Below are positions 9,102 through 20,190 of a stretch of DNA of 56,849 bases, piece by piece (the first letter of the stretch is position 1; every line of letters begins with the position of its first letter). Position numbers and translations under genes: made by a program. Source of the stretch: Candidatus Limosilactobacillus merdavium (GTDB lineage Bacteria > Bacillota > Bacilli > Lactobacillales > Lactobacillaceae); NCBI GenBank assembly GCA_018883805.1, contig JAHLFK010000049.1, positions 1 through 56,849 of the forward strand, given 5' to 3'. The notes under the pieces were generated by a model. That model made no database searches. It saw only the letters and a list, made by a program, of their open reading frames with translations, and had not been told where the DNA came from.

Positions 9102-9179
9102 ATTCAGTCCTCCAAAAGTATTAATCGACTTTGATTTTAACATAAATGTTCGGCTTTTACTCATTAATTATTAAAATAG

Positions 9180-9212
9180 CTGGACTTTTCTTCAGTATTT
9201 TGAAAAGTCCAG
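9180..9212 (-). terminator. terminator after ispE
   Basis: Perfect 11-bp stem CTGGACTTTTC / GAAAAGTCCAG with an 11-nt loop, 10 nt after the ispE stop. The U-tract on the reverse strand is interrupted (CTATTTTAATAATT), so termination may be partial and let some transcripts run into purR. Confidence 0.75.
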
Positions 9213-9221
9213 TTATTATTT

Positions 9222-10073
9222 CTATAACAAGGTAACAATATTCACATTCCTACAAAAACCACTTATCCCATTTTGAACCCGGTGTGCTCGTGACTCCGTA
9301 TGACAAATAGCAAAGACAGAGGGCCCTGTCCCACTCATCTGAGCTACATCAGCTCCTAGTGCCATCATCTTATCCTTTAATTGTTTAATCTCTGGGTAAT
9401 AGTGCATAGTCAAAGGCTCCAAAACATTCCCCATATATTTAGTAGCCTCTTGCCAATCACTATTTTTCAGACTTTGAATTAGTTTTTCATTCTCCAAGTG
9501 ATCAAGCTTTGTGTAATCGATTTGGCGAAGAATTTGTGGCGTCGAAACACTTATTTGCTGTTTAGCAATCACTGCCCAATAATGTGGTTGTTGCGGTAAC
9601 AATTCAATTTTCTCGCCATGTTCAGTTACGTGTGCTAGCTTCCCATAAACACAATAAGGGACGTCGGAATCAATTGACAGCGATAATTGTGCCAATTCCT
9701 TTAGTGACAATCCCAACTCCCATGCTGAATTTAGTATTCGTAAAACAGCTGCGGCATCTGATGAGCCACCACCTAATCCGGCAGCAACCGGGATATTCTT
9801 TTTGATATTAATCGTTAACGCTTCTCGATGATGAAACCTGTTTCGCAATATATTAGCAGCTTGAAAAGCTAGATTCCGTTGATCATTAGGAAGAAAACTA
9901 CTATTCGTGTAAACTTTTACGTTCCCTGGTCGATCATGGATTTCAATCGTCACATAATCAGCTAAATCAGCAGAAACCATTACCATATCCCACTTTGGCA
10001 TCCCATCGAGGTATCTCATTGGTGAATCCAGACTCAAATTAAGTTTGGCTGGTGCTTTTTCCGTAATTAGCAT
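9222..10073 (-). CDS. ispE: 4-diphosphocytidyl-2-C-methyl-D-erythritol kinase
   Basis: A GHMP kinase of 283 residues: N-terminal EKAPAKLNLSLDS, the phosphate-binding glycine-rich motif PVAAGLGGGSSDAA (about 90-103) and the C-terminal MSGTGPSVFA. By family it phosphorylates CDP-methylerythritol in the MEP isoprenoid pathway. Start is ATG 10073, 7 nt after GGGGAGGT; a GTG three codons earlier overlaps the ribosome-binding site. The neighbours veg and purR match the Bacillus order. A mevalonate-pathway gene (mvaA, 17867-19135) is nearby, so this gene may be a pathway orphan kept for another role. Confidence 0.92.
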   Translation of the reverse strand: MLITEKAPAKLNLSLDSPMRYLDGMPKWDMVMVSADLADYVTIEIHDRPGNVKVYTNSSFLPNDQRNLAFQAANILRNRFHHREALTINIKKNIPVAAGLGGGSSDAAAVLRILNSAWELGLSLKELAQLSLSIDSDVPYCVYGKLAHVTEHGEKIELLPQQPHYWAVIAKQQISVSTPQILRQIDYTKLDHLENEKLIQSLKNSDWQEATKYMGNVLEPLTMHYYPEIKQLKDKMMALGADVAQMSGTGPSVFAICHTESRAHRVQNGISGFCRNVNIVTLL

Positions 10074-10164
10074 CCAGAACACCTCCCCGTTTAGTCAAAT
10101 AGTTATCTTGATTATACTATATAACGCCACGGGGTGAGTTACTAAGGTAGGAATGTCATTTACG

Positions 10165-10207
10165 AAAAAGTTCCTAATACCTGGAATCCAAGTATTAGGA
10201 ACTTTTT
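10165..10207. terminator. terminator after veg
   Basis: Perfect 16-bp stem AAAAAGTTCCTAATAC / GTATTAGGAACTTTTT with U-runs on both strands, directly downstream of veg and upstream of ispE. Confidence 0.9.
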
Positions 10208-10212
10208 ATTAG

Positions 10213-10464
10213 TTATGCTTGTGCTTCTTCATCTTCGAAATCGATCGAGATATTCTCTGTTAAGAGATCAGTGTAACTATAAGTAACCCGACTAATCTGT
10301 CCTTGTCCTTCATTAACATGAACAACAAAGATTGCTGGGTAAGTCTTACTAAGTACTCCCCGATGCTTAGCAACACGCTTGCGTCCTGCCTGTGCTGTTA
10401 CTAAGACATGTTGGCCAACACGGTTTTCGAGCTCTTGCTTAATCTCTAAAATACTTTTTGCCAC
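10213..10464 (-). CDS. veg: Veg family protein
   Basis: An 83-residue small protein beginning AKSILEIKQELENRVG. The start codon is GTG at 10464, 5 nt after GAGGTGA; a GTG nine bases earlier lies inside the ribosome-binding site and is rejected. Veg is a conserved Sm-like-fold protein which in Bacillus affects biofilm matrix genes. It lies next to ksgA and ispE here as there. The C-terminus is acidic (DFEDEEAQA). It is flanked by its own terminator. Confidence 0.93.
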   Translation of the reverse strand: MAKSILEIKQELENRVGQHVLVTAQAGRKRVAKHRGVLSKTYPAIFVVHVNEGQGQISRVTYSYTDLLTENISIDFEDEEAQA

Positions 10465-10551
10465 ACAACTCACCTCACAGGCTGAACTATACGCTCATTT
10501 AACATAAGAGTCAAATTTTATCACAAGTATTGTGACAAATCAATCGTATTT

Positions 10552-11445
10552 TTAAATTAAATTTTCTTGATGAAAATCATTTAGTAACTCGATGAATTGT
10601 TCAAGTGTTAGCTTTTCTGGACGAATTTGTGGTGACAATTCTAATTTTTCAAGAACCTTTGTCATCTTATCTTTTGTAGCTGCATCTTTGCCAATAACGC
10701 TCTGCAAATTATTCCACAAGCTCTTACGACGATGTGCAAAGCAACCACGAATAAAGCCAAATAACTTTTGCTTATCAAATGGTTCAACTTCAAGTGGCTC
10801 CTGTCGCTGTTTCAAAACGACAATTGCTGAATCGACGTTAGGAGAAGGAATAAATGAGTGTCGTGAAACGTTAAAGGCAATCTTTGCGTCCATTTGATAT
10901 TCAATTGCGAGCGTCAAAGATCCATACTGCTTGGTCCCTGGCTTAGCAGTTAAACGTTGGGCAACTTCCTTTTGCATCATGACCGTAATTGAAGCCCATT
11001 GAATTGGACTCGCTAACAAGTTCATCAAGATTGGACTAGTAATGTAATACGGTAAGTTGGCAACTACCTTTATTGGCTTTTCGGGATCAGTGAAGTGTTC
11101 TTGAATCAACTGGGGAAGGTTAGCCTTCAAAATATCTTGATTAATCACTGTGACATTGTCATAATCTGCCAATGTTTTCTCCAACACTGGAATCAAGTCT
11201 TGATCAATTTCAACCGCAACGACTTGACCTGCAGCCTGCGCAAGCTGTTCAGTCAAAGCACCAATTCCTGGACCAATTTCAATGACATTATCATCTTTAG
11301 TAACCTCGGCGGCGTTAACGATCCGTTGCAAGATTTCAGGATCCGTTAGAAAATTCTGCCCAAATCCTTTTTTTGCGTGAATCCCGTTTTCGTCCAAAAT
11401 TGAACGGGTCGCTTTTCGGTTACCAATTTGTGTTGAATGACTCAT
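10552..11445 (-). CDS. ksgA: 16S rRNA dimethyladenosine transferase KsgA (RsmA)
   Basis: 297 residues. The SAM-binding motif [12 protein letters not shown] (about 59-70) and catalytic motif NLPYYITSP (about 130-138) are intact. The C-terminal all-helical domain with [15 protein letters not shown] follows. It dimethylates two adjacent adenines in helix 45 of 16S rRNA during late 30S assembly. The start ATG overlaps the rnmV stop by 4 bases (ATGA), giving tight translational coupling. Confidence 0.96.
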   Translation of the reverse strand: MSHSTQIGNRKATRSILDENGIHAKKGFGQNFLTDPEILQRIVNAAEVTKDDNVIEIGPGIGALTEQLAQAAGQVVAVEIDQDLIPVLEKTLADYDNVTVINQDILKANLPQLIQEHFTDPEKPIKVVANLPYYITSPILMNLLASPIQWASITVMMQKEVAQRLTAKPGTKQYGSLTLAIEYQMDAKIAFNVSRHSFIPSPNVDSAIVVLKQRQEPLEVEPFDKQKLFGFIRGCFAHRRKSLWNNLQSVIGKDAATKDKMTKVLEKLELSPQIRPEKLTLEQFIELLNDFHQENLI

Positions 11446-12002
11446 TTTGATTCCTCCTGATCCAGTTGTTGCACTGCCTTTTCAAACTCCTCGGTAGAGA
11501 TTTGAAACATGTTCAAGCGTTTCAATAACTGCTTACCGTTTCCATAACCAATCCCTAAAATTTGTCCAAGTCGTTCTCTCCGGTGACGTGAATTAGCTTT
11601 TCCGGTTAGCCCAGACATTTTCAAATCATTACTAGTGATTTCATTATTTTCAGTAGTTCCTTGAGTATAAAGGTTTCCCAGTGCTTCTTTAATTACTTCT
11701 GGTGTGGCATGTTCAACGCCAAGGCTTCCCTTAAATTCGGGGACTCCCTGATCACGGCGAATAAAAGCGTGCTTAACTCCCGGGATTGCATTGCTAATCA
11801 TCTTTCTGACCCGTTCACCATTAAAATCGGGATCAGTAAACACTATTAACCCCCGACTTGCCTGTAGCTTCTTCAAGCGTTCAAGATCGGTTTCTGATAA
11901 GGCAGAGCCGTTTGTTTCATAAGTATCAGCATTCACTGCTTTTAAGATTTGTTTCGTATCGTCTTTTCCTTCAACGACGATTACTTCTTTAATCTTCTTC
12001 AT
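11442..12002 (-). CDS. rnmV: ribonuclease M5
   Basis: 186 residues with an N-terminal Toprim domain: VVEGKDD (Glu/Asp metal ligands, about 9-15) and [11 protein letters not shown] (about 56-66). RNase M5 makes the final cuts that mature 5S rRNA in Gram-positive bacteria. It overlaps tatD upstream by 14 nt and ksgA downstream by 4 nt, so metG-tatD-rnmV-ksgA reads as one operon. Confidence 0.95.
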   Translation of the reverse strand: MKKIKEVIVVEGKDDTKQILKAVNADTYETNGSALSETDLERLKKLQASRGLIVFTDPDFNGERVRKMISNAIPGVKHAFIRRDQGVPEFKGSLGVEHATPEVIKEALGNLYTQGTTENNEITSNDLKMSGLTGKANSRHRRERLGQILGIGYGNGKQLLKRLNMFQISTEEFEKAVQQLDQEESK

Positions 12003-12807
12003 TGGCCTCTCTCTTTGTTAAAAATAATCGTTGAGCATTATGGAAAGTCTTATAGGCAACCAATTCTGCATCGACATCCTTTAACTTAGCTATCGCATCA
12101 ACCACGAACTTAGTAAATCCTGGTTCATTTTCCTTTCCCCGATATGGAATTGGGGTCAGGTAAGGAGCATCGGTTTCAACCATCATCCGGTCTAATGGCA
12201 CAGCCAACGCTGCTTGATGCACCTCTTCGGCCGTCTTGAAACTGACAACCCCACTAAATGAGATCGCCATCCCCAAATCCATAAACTTCATTGCCATCTC
12301 TGGTGAACCATTAAAACTATGCATCACACCGCCAAATTCATCAATATGAGAATCACGTAAGATTTCATACGCATCATCTAAAGCATCCCGTACATGGATC
12401 GAAACTGGCAGTTTTAATTGACGAGCAATCGCTAATTGATGAGCAAATATTTCTTGCTGGCGATCATGTGGTGACTGTTCGTCGTTAAAATAGTCTAAGC
12501 CAATTTCACCAATACCGACTACCTTAGGATCTCGTAATTGCTGAAGGAGCACGGTTTCAGTTTGATCATTATACGAGCGAATATCTTCCGGATGCCACCC
12601 GATTATTGCATGGAGATTATCGTATTCATGGGCTAGCTTAATCGCTCGCTCATTCAATACGGTATTGGAACCGACAATGTTCATCTCCGTAACTCCATAA
12701 TGCGCTGCACGTGCTTCGAATGCTGGAACATCATTATAAAAGGCGTCATCGTTTAGATGCGTATGCGAATCGTAAACTTGACGCCAATTTTTATGTTGCT
12801 TACTCAT
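11989..12807 (-). CDS. tatD: TatD family metal-dependent DNase/hydrolase
   Basis: 272-residue TIM-barrel hydrolase. Metal ligands are visible in order: YDSHTHLND, GEIGLDYF (Glu), HVRDALDD (His), MHSFNG (His) and ETDAPYLTP (Asp). The family includes 3'-5' exonucleases and D-aminoacyl-tRNA-like hydrolases; Bacillus YabD occupies the same position after metS. It starts 12 nt after the metG stop. Precise substrate unproven. Confidence 0.93.
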   Translation of the reverse strand: MSKQHKNWRQVYDSHTHLNDDAFYNDVPAFEARAAHYGVTEMNIVGSNTVLNERAIKLAHEYDNLHAIIGWHPEDIRSYNDQTETVLLQQLRDPKVVGIGEIGLDYFNDEQSPHDRQQEIFAHQLAIARQLKLPVSIHVRDALDDAYEILRDSHIDEFGGVMHSFNGSPEMAMKFMDLGMAISFSGVVSFKTAEEVHQAALAVPLDRMMVETDAPYLTPIPYRGKENEPGFTKFVVDAIAKLKDVDAELVAYKTFHNAQRLFLTKREANEED

Positions 12808-12819
12808 TGAACAAGCCGA

Positions 12820-14880
<2,061 letters not shown>

Positions 14881-14924
14881 TTAATTAATCTTTAGTATAG
14901 CATTATCCGCAAACTACTCCAACC

Positions 14925-15773
14925 TCAAAAGAGATCTAATTGCTGGGGATCCCGTGGCGCAAGTCCAGTAAAATGAACCCCCATCATTTTTTGCAATTGC
15001 AATGCATTCGGCGCAGCATCCCCGCCAGAATTATTATTAAAAACAACGCAGAGTTCTTTAGGCTGCACTTCAAGTTGGGCAATTTTCTCCTTTAATTCGG
15101 CCAATTCTTCCTTAGTGTACCGATACAAAGTCCGGGTCTTCCGCCACTCCTTACCGGCATTATCCCATCCCTTACGATTACGACCATGCAAACGAACTAA
15201 AGCTAGCTCAGGATTAGTCGTTGTCAGCAAAAACGGTACCGAAGTCACTGTATCATGTGGCTCATCAGCAGCAACTAAGGTAAATTTAAGGTCCTGACAA
15301 TACGACATCAATGAATCAACTACTCCTGGGCGATACCAGGTATTATTTCGCAATTCAATAGCGATGGGAAGATCCCCCATCCAATCTCGTACCAGTTTTA
15401 AGTACTCAATATCCTTTACCTCTGCATCAAAATACGGTGGAAACTGAAATAGAATTGTTTTTAGCTGCCCTGTCGCAATCAATGGTGCAATCGTCCGCCG
15501 ATACTTTTGAAATAATACCGCTAACTCACCTTTTTCTTGATTACGTTGGTGGAGGGTCATCCCCTGGTGTGCTTTGATAATAAACTGAAATTCACTTGGC
15601 ACTTGAGCAAGCCAATGTTGAATTGTTGCCATCTGTGGTAAAGCATAAAAGAAAGTATCAATCTCCACAGTGGGCAAGTGTTGTGCATATTCATTTAACG
15701 TTACGGGACGTTGTTCATTATTGATTAACGCTGGGTGTTCAGTCCAAGTCGTTAGCCCCATTGTTATCTTCAT
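14925..15773 (-). CDS. DUF72 domain protein
   Basis: 282 residues of the DUF72 (YecE-like) TIM-barrel family: N-terminal GLTTWTEHP, EIDTFFYALPQ (about 37-47), FIIKAHQGMT, AIELRNNTWY and the C-terminal FNNNSGGDAAPNALQL. DUF72 proteins are common and conserved, but no reaction is firmly established. Presence next to metG suggests nothing beyond housekeeping. It is transcribed toward metG with a 77-nt gap. Confidence 0.85.
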   Translation of the reverse strand: MKITMGLTTWTEHPALINNEQRPVTLNEYAQHLPTVEIDTFFYALPQMATIQHWLAQVPSEFQFIIKAHQGMTLHQRNQEKGELAVLFQKYRRTIAPLIATGQLKTILFQFPPYFDAEVKDIEYLKLVRDWMGDLPIAIELRNNTWYRPGVVDSLMSYCQDLKFTLVAADEPHDTVTSVPFLLTTTNPELALVRLHGRNRKGWDNAGKEWRKTRTLYRYTKEELAELKEKIAQLEVQPKELCVVFNNNSGGDAAPNALQLQKMMGVHFTGLAPRDPQQLDLF

Positions 15774-16023
15774 TTGATTCTTCCCCCGTGGTTTCTTAGC
15801 AAATTTTTATTTTTACAAAAATAAATCTATACTCATATATTCTGCCTTCTCTGGGCTGTCTTAATAGCTTTTATGCACGATCTGCCCTATTTTAACGCAA
15901 AATATGCAAAAAGTTGCTTTGCTGAAATGAGACAGTCTCTTAGAGTTGTTCCAATTTAGGATTATTCATGATATCTTGATGGTGGAAACGATAGGTGTCC
16001 AAAATAAGGAAGGAGCGATCAGA

Positions 16024-16140
16024 ATGTCATTAACTACAAAGACTATCCGTAATGTTTTTTCACTAAAGAAGAGTGGCAATGAAAAACGTCAACAGGGAAT
16101 GCCATTTAAGGTCGCTGGCAAAGTGATCTACTTCGATTAA
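16024..16140 (+). CDS. small basic peptide, 38 residues
   Basis: An ATG at 16024 with a very good site (GGAAGGAG, 8 nt spacing) opens a 38-codon frame: MSLTTKTIRNVFSLKKSG, a charged turn, then MPFKVAGKVIYFD. It is basic, with an amphipathic start and a hydrophobic C-terminal strand. It stands alone between divergent/convergent neighbours and has its own strong terminator 15 nt downstream, so it is probably a real transcription unit. An upstream in-frame extension exists but lacks a site. No family is recognised. Confidence 0.55.
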   Translation: MSLTTKTIRNVFSLKKSGNEKRQQGMPFKVAGKVIYFD

Positions 16141-16154
16141 TAATTGATTTTCAA

Positions 16155-16213
16155 AAAGAAGCTGCTAGTTGCGATAAGTTTGAGATGCTTTCCGCACGGC
16201 AGCTTCTTTTTTG
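16155..16213 (+). terminator. terminator after the small peptide gene
   Basis: AAAGAAGCTGC pairs with GCAGCTTCTTT across a loop of about 33 nt that itself can fold. A TTTTTTGTTT tail follows on the plus strand. It partly overlaps the end of the convergent sir2 transcript. Confidence 0.85.
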
Positions 16214-16214
16214 T

Positions 16215-16916
16215 TTAGTTTACTTTTAATTCATCAAAGAACTTACTTGCATCAGTTTGAATCATCTCAAAATCACATGGCAAGTTTAATGCTTCTTGGT
16301 TAACTGCCAAAACTTTTGCTGCTGGATTCCGGTAACCAAGCAATCCGGCAAATGGATAAACCTTCATTGAAGTACCAACAATTACGATTAAATCAGCTTG
16401 CTGCATTGCCTGAACAGAATTAATGATGTTCTCCTGGCTGATTCCTTCATCATATAAAACGATATCTGGTCGGAGAGAACCGCCATCCTTTTGGTGAATC
16501 CGACTCTTCAAATAATCCTCAACTGGCACAGTTTCATGGCACTTTTCACAGTAAACATTAAAGAGATTACCATGAAAGTCAATCAAATGCTTTGTCCCAG
16601 CTTCTTCATACAGGTTATCGATGTTTTGCGTAATTACAATTGCCCGATCTTGTTGAGTCAAAGCAGCCTGCTTCCGATGAATAACATTTGGCTTAGCATC
16701 GGGGAAGTATAGGTTGTCCTTACAAAACTTGTAAAAGCCTTCAGGATCACTTTCAAAATAACGGTGACTAAGATAATATTCCGCGTTCCGGTCCTTCGTA
16801 TACAAACCATTAGCAGACCGAAAATCTGGAATACCTGAAGCAGTTGAAACTCCTGCCCCCGTCAAGAACACGATTCGTTGGGCATCATCAAATAATTGTT
16901 GTACTTCTTGTTCCAT
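16215..16916 (-). CDS. Sir2-family NAD-dependent protein deacylase
   Basis: 233 residues with the sirtuin core: GAGVSTASGIPDFR (about 20-33), TQNIDNLYEEAG (about 95-106), catalytic His in FHGNLF, and GTSMKVYPFAG for NAD ribose. It would remove acyl groups from lysines using NAD. The zinc ribbon is degenerate: the first pair (CEKC) is present, but the second pair, normally in a CxxCGG..RPDIV context, reads HQKDGGSLRPDIV with no cysteine. It follows the HExxH protein by 4 nt and ends the ppx-mvaA operon. Confidence 0.88.
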   Translation of the reverse strand: MEQEVQQLFDDAQRIVFLTGAGVSTASGIPDFRSANGLYTKDRNAEYYLSHRYFESDPEGFYKFCKDNLYFPDAKPNVIHRKQAALTQQDRAIVITQNIDNLYEEAGTKHLIDFHGNLFNVYCEKCHETVPVEDYLKSRIHQKDGGSLRPDIVLYDEGISQENIINSVQAMQQADLIVIVGTSMKVYPFAGLLGYRNPAAKVLAVNQEALNLPCDFEMIQTDASKFFDELKVN

Positions 16917-16920
16917 TAAA

Positions 16921-17874
16921 TTACTTCCTTATGATGTATGGAATATGGTTTTGTTCCAAGAATTCCTTTACTGGTTGATCGTAAATCTTCTTAAACTCTT
17001 CAGGTGAATGCTTAGCAGTAGTAAATGAGTTTTGACCGATGTTCCGCCGTAGACCAACGTAAGCTGGTTTACCAGTCTTCCGGTCCTTCATCCCAGAATT
17101 AAAGATCTCAAAGACCTGACGAACTTCAAGCCGCAGTTGACGTTCACTTAATACTGGTGAAAGGGTAGTAAACCGGTCATTGTTCAAAGCAGGTAATCCC
17201 CAAGCTTCCATCTGTTGATCATACAATTTGAAAATCTTAGTAATAGAGCGCCACATATCAAAAGCGTTTTTAATTGGCTTCTTAGTGATTTCAGCATAGA
17301 TCTTCTTAGCCGCCGCCAATGCATTAGGATACTTTGCTTGTAGTTCATCCTCATATTTAGGTAAGTGATCACCGAAGAATACTAAGGCATCTAGTAATGT
17401 AATTAACCGTAATGCCCGTTCATCATCATCTTTACTTTCAGGGGTCAAAGTGTGATTAATCCCCTTAAGGTACTCTTCTTCAATTTGATCATTAATCAAA
17501 TCATGCTTCCGTTGTTCAGCCACAACTACTCGGTGAATTGCAATATTATATAGATCAGTTGCCATGATCATCATTTGCTCGTCAAGTTCCTTGTCGCCTA
17601 GTGAAAGTTGGAAGAAAATTTGCGGGAAACCGCGTAAGAGCATTAACAAGTGAAGCAATTCATGGGACGCCGTGTAGTTTGGTTCAGTCAAATCAGTTAC
17701 TAAGATGATCAAAGCACCCGGAATTGTTTGTTGGGTAGCTTGATCATGCCGTACGTACCCTGACTTTTCTCCTTTGAATTGGACAAATACTGACCCTTCT
17801 GGATACAGTTTGTTCACCTCATCAAGGAGCTCCTTATTAGCTTCATTTAACTTAATCTCTTGCTCTTCACTCAT
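16921..17874 (-). CDS. uncharacterised protein with HExxH motif ('IpaB/EvcA family' in lactobacilli)
   Basis: A 317-residue cytoplasmic protein without signal peptide or membrane segment. Residues about 70-74 read HELLH in the context ASHELLHLLML, the zincin HExxH pattern; Glu-rich helices follow, with possible third ligands downstream (for example DEQMMIMATDLYNIAIH). The C-terminal 70 residues are basic and strand-rich. I recall similar lactobacillus proteins carrying the label 'IpaB/EvcA family', which describes no known function. The start codon overlaps the mvaA stop by 8 nt and sir2 follows after 4 nt. Metallopeptidase activity is an inference from the motif alone. Confidence 0.7.
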   Translation of the reverse strand: MSEEQEIKLNEANKELLDEVNKLYPEGSVFVQFKGEKSGYVRHDQATQQTIPGALIILVTDLTEPNYTASHELLHLLMLLRGFPQIFFQLSLGDKELDEQMMIMATDLYNIAIHRVVVAEQRKHDLINDQIEEEYLKGINHTLTPESKDDDERALRLITLLDALVFFGDHLPKYEDELQAKYPNALAAAKKIYAEITKKPIKNAFDMWRSITKIFKLYDQQMEAWGLPALNNDRFTTLSPVLSERQLRLEVRQVFEIFNSGMKDRKTGKPAYVGLRRNIGQNSFTTAKHSPEEFKKIYDQPVKEFLEQNHIPYIIRK

Positions 17875-19135
17875 TTGTAGACTCCTTTCGCATCGTTGCT
17901 AAAATTTCTTTAGCAACATTTTGATCAACATGTTTTTGTTGGCTTAATTTCTTTACTAGCTGATCGATTTCGTTTTGTTGAGCACCGACACTAATTGCCA
18001 GTGAACGGTACTGTAATTTCATATGGCCCGCTTGGATACCAGTAGTTGCCAAAGCGCGAATAGCAGCCAAGTTTTGTGCAAGGCCTAGACTAGTAATCAC
18101 GGCAGCTAATTCTTGGGCTGTTTTGATGCCACTTAATTGATAGTTCAGCTTGGTTAATTTTTTTAAACCAATCGAACCACCAACGACACCAACTGGCATT
18201 GGTAGCGTTAGTCGTCCTTCAAGGTGATCATCGACAATCCGCCACGTGCTCAATCCACGGTACTGACCATCTCGGCTTGCATAGGCGTTCGCACCACTTT
18301 CAATTGCGCGCCAATCGTTACCGCTAGCAATCAAGGCAGCATCGATCCCGTTCATAATCCCCTTATTATGGGTAGCTGCACGGTATGGATCAACTTGGGC
18401 TAACTCACTTAAATCCGCAATCCGCTGGGCAACAACTTCACCACTCATTTGCTTAGTCGCAAGTTGGGCAAAATCAACCTGGCATTTTACGGTTTGTAAG
18501 CTTTCCGTTGCGTAATTACTCAAGATCGCAGTAACAACATTATAGCCATTTTCACTTAAATAATGGGCAACTGCTTCTGCCATCGTATTAACTGTGTTGG
18601 CTCCCATTGCCTGACAAACATCAATCAATAGATCAACACTGATAAACCGACCTACTTGCCGAATCCGGAGCTGCTTGACACCGCCACCCCGCTTTTGCAT
18701 TGATGGGTGTGCGTTATTCGCAATTTTAAGTAATTTAGTTTGTTGCCTCTTCAACCATTCAGTTGTTTTTTGCGGATCTTTTACTTGATCCAAAACGACT
18801 TGCCCAACCAAAGCTCTCGGCTGGTGATCAGCGATAAAGCCACCAGATCGGGCCACTCGCTGAGCTCCATTATTTGCCGCTGCAATTACTGATGGTTCTT
18901 CAACCACCATCGGTAAGGTGTATGTCTTACCGTTCACCATTAAACCCGTAACGACTCCCTCAGGCAAAGAATAGTCCGTAATGTAGTTTTCAACTAAATC
19001 ATTGCCTAATGCACTAGAATTATCTTCTAAAAGTTCCTGATCTGCAGTGTTCAAATGATACTGTTCGCCAAGAATTTGCCGCCGTTGTGCTGGCGTAAGC
19101 TTATAAAAGCCATGTGACCATTGCTCATTACTCAT
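17867..19135 (-). CDS. mvaA: hydroxymethylglutaryl-CoA reductase, class II
   Basis: 422 residues. Class II HMG-CoA reductase features: substrate-binding region ENYITDYSLPEGV with the catalytic Glu, NTVNTMAEAVAHYL, catalytic Lys/Asp region HNKGIMNGIDAALIASGND and LTLPMPVGVVGG. It makes mevalonate from HMG-CoA, committing to isoprenoids for undecaprenyl-P and quinones. Start overlaps the ppx stop by 8 nt; the HExxH gene overlaps its end by 8 nt. Confidence 0.95.
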   Translation of the reverse strand: MSNEQWSHGFYKLTPAQRRQILGEQYHLNTADQELLEDNSSALGNDLVENYITDYSLPEGVVTGLMVNGKTYTLPMVVEEPSVIAAANNGAQRVARSGGFIADHQPRALVGQVVLDQVKDPQKTTEWLKRQQTKLLKIANNAHPSMQKRGGGVKQLRIRQVGRFISVDLLIDVCQAMGANTVNTMAEAVAHYLSENGYNVVTAILSNYATESLQTVKCQVDFAQLATKQMSGEVVAQRIADLSELAQVDPYRAATHNKGIMNGIDAALIASGNDWRAIESGANAYASRDGQYRGLSTWRIVDDHLEGRLTLPMPVGVVGGSIGLKKLTKLNYQLSGIKTAQELAAVITSLGLAQNLAAIRALATTGIQAGHMKLQYRSLAISVGAQQNEIDQLVKKLSQQKHVDQNVAKEILATMRKESTNE

Positions 19136-20078
19136 GATTTTTCTTCCTTTGGTTCACGTACTCAGTAATGATTCCTTCCCGAACACCACTTTCAGAAAAG
19201 ATCACGCGCCCATCGCTATTCCGTTGCAGGAGGGATACCAATGGCAACATTCCACCGATAATGATATCGGCTCGTTCAGGTTCCAATCCAGGCATCCGCT
19301 TTCGTTGTGCAAGGTTCTTACTAAGTAGTTCTCGATATGTTGCGAAAACTACCCGAGACGATAACTGATAGCCATGAATCGAATTAGAATTGTGTCGCCG
19401 ACCATGATGGTGATATGCCCGTGTCATTCGAGCTAAAGTCCGGTTAGCACCACCGAGAAGCACAATTGGCACTCGAGTAGCATAGCGTAACCATGGAATC
19501 TTCGTTAGTCGTTCATTCATTGAAACTTGCGCGCGGAAAAGATCAGCCGAGCGTACATAACCACCAAGATGAAACTGCTCAGATAAATTAACTGCACCCA
19601 CCGGGAGTGAAATTAGATCCCGAGCCCGTCGTTGTTGAACTAAAATCAATTCACAGCTTGCTCCACCAACATCCAAAATCAAACAGTGGTTGAGCTTGAG
19701 TGTCCGGATAACACCCAAATAATCGTAATATGCTTCCTTCTTCCCCGAAAGGACTTGCAGATGAATCCCAACTTCTTTTTCAACTCGATCAAGAAATTCT
19801 TGGCGATTCCGTGCCTGCCGAACCGCAGCAGTTGAAATTGCTCGTACCTGAATATTTGGTACTGTTGAGTAAATTTTTTTGAACCGTTTTAATGCGGCAA
19901 TTGTTCGATCCATCGCATTTTTCTGAAGCATTTTCTCTCGACCCATTCCTTCAGAAAGACGGGTATTTTCCTTCACCCGTTTAATTTCACGGAACCGACC
20001 ATCTGGAGCAATTTCAGTAATCGCCATCCGAGTCGAATTAGAGCCGAGATCAACAATCGCGAGGTTTTCTTCCACCAT
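19128..20078 (-). CDS. ppx: Ppx/GppA phosphatase family protein (exopolyphosphatase)
   Basis: 316 residues of the ASKHA-fold Ppx/GppA family: phosphate-1 loop IVDLGSNSTRMAI (about 8-20), ISTAAVRQARN, phosphate-2 loop ILDVGGASCEL (about 138-148) and LLGGANRTLARM. It would hydrolyse terminal phosphates of polyphosphate and possibly pppGpp. It lacks the C-terminal HD-like domain of long Ppx enzymes. Start is ATG 20078 (MVEENL) 5 nt after GGAGGT. It leads an operon with mvaA. The polyP kinase PPK2 is elsewhere in the window (51446-52309). Confidence 0.88.
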   Translation of the reverse strand: MVEENLAIVDLGSNSTRMAITEIAPDGRFREIKRVKENTRLSEGMGREKMLQKNAMDRTIAALKRFKKIYSTVPNIQVRAISTAAVRQARNRQEFLDRVEKEVGIHLQVLSGKKEAYYDYLGVIRTLKLNHCLILDVGGASCELILVQQRRARDLISLPVGAVNLSEQFHLGGYVRSADLFRAQVSMNERLTKIPWLRYATRVPIVLLGGANRTLARMTRAYHHHGRRHNSNSIHGYQLSSRVVFATYRELLSKNLAQRKRMPGLEPERADIIIGGMLPLVSLLQRNSDGRVIFSESGVREGIITEYVNQRKKNHE

Positions 20079-20190
20079 TTTCACCTCCGATAATCTTGTA
20101 TTTTGTTTAGAAAAAAGCGAAATTTAATATCCTCTTAATGATACCATGTTCTCTGTTCTCATGTTGGTGAAAAGTTTGATTGTGCAAAAG

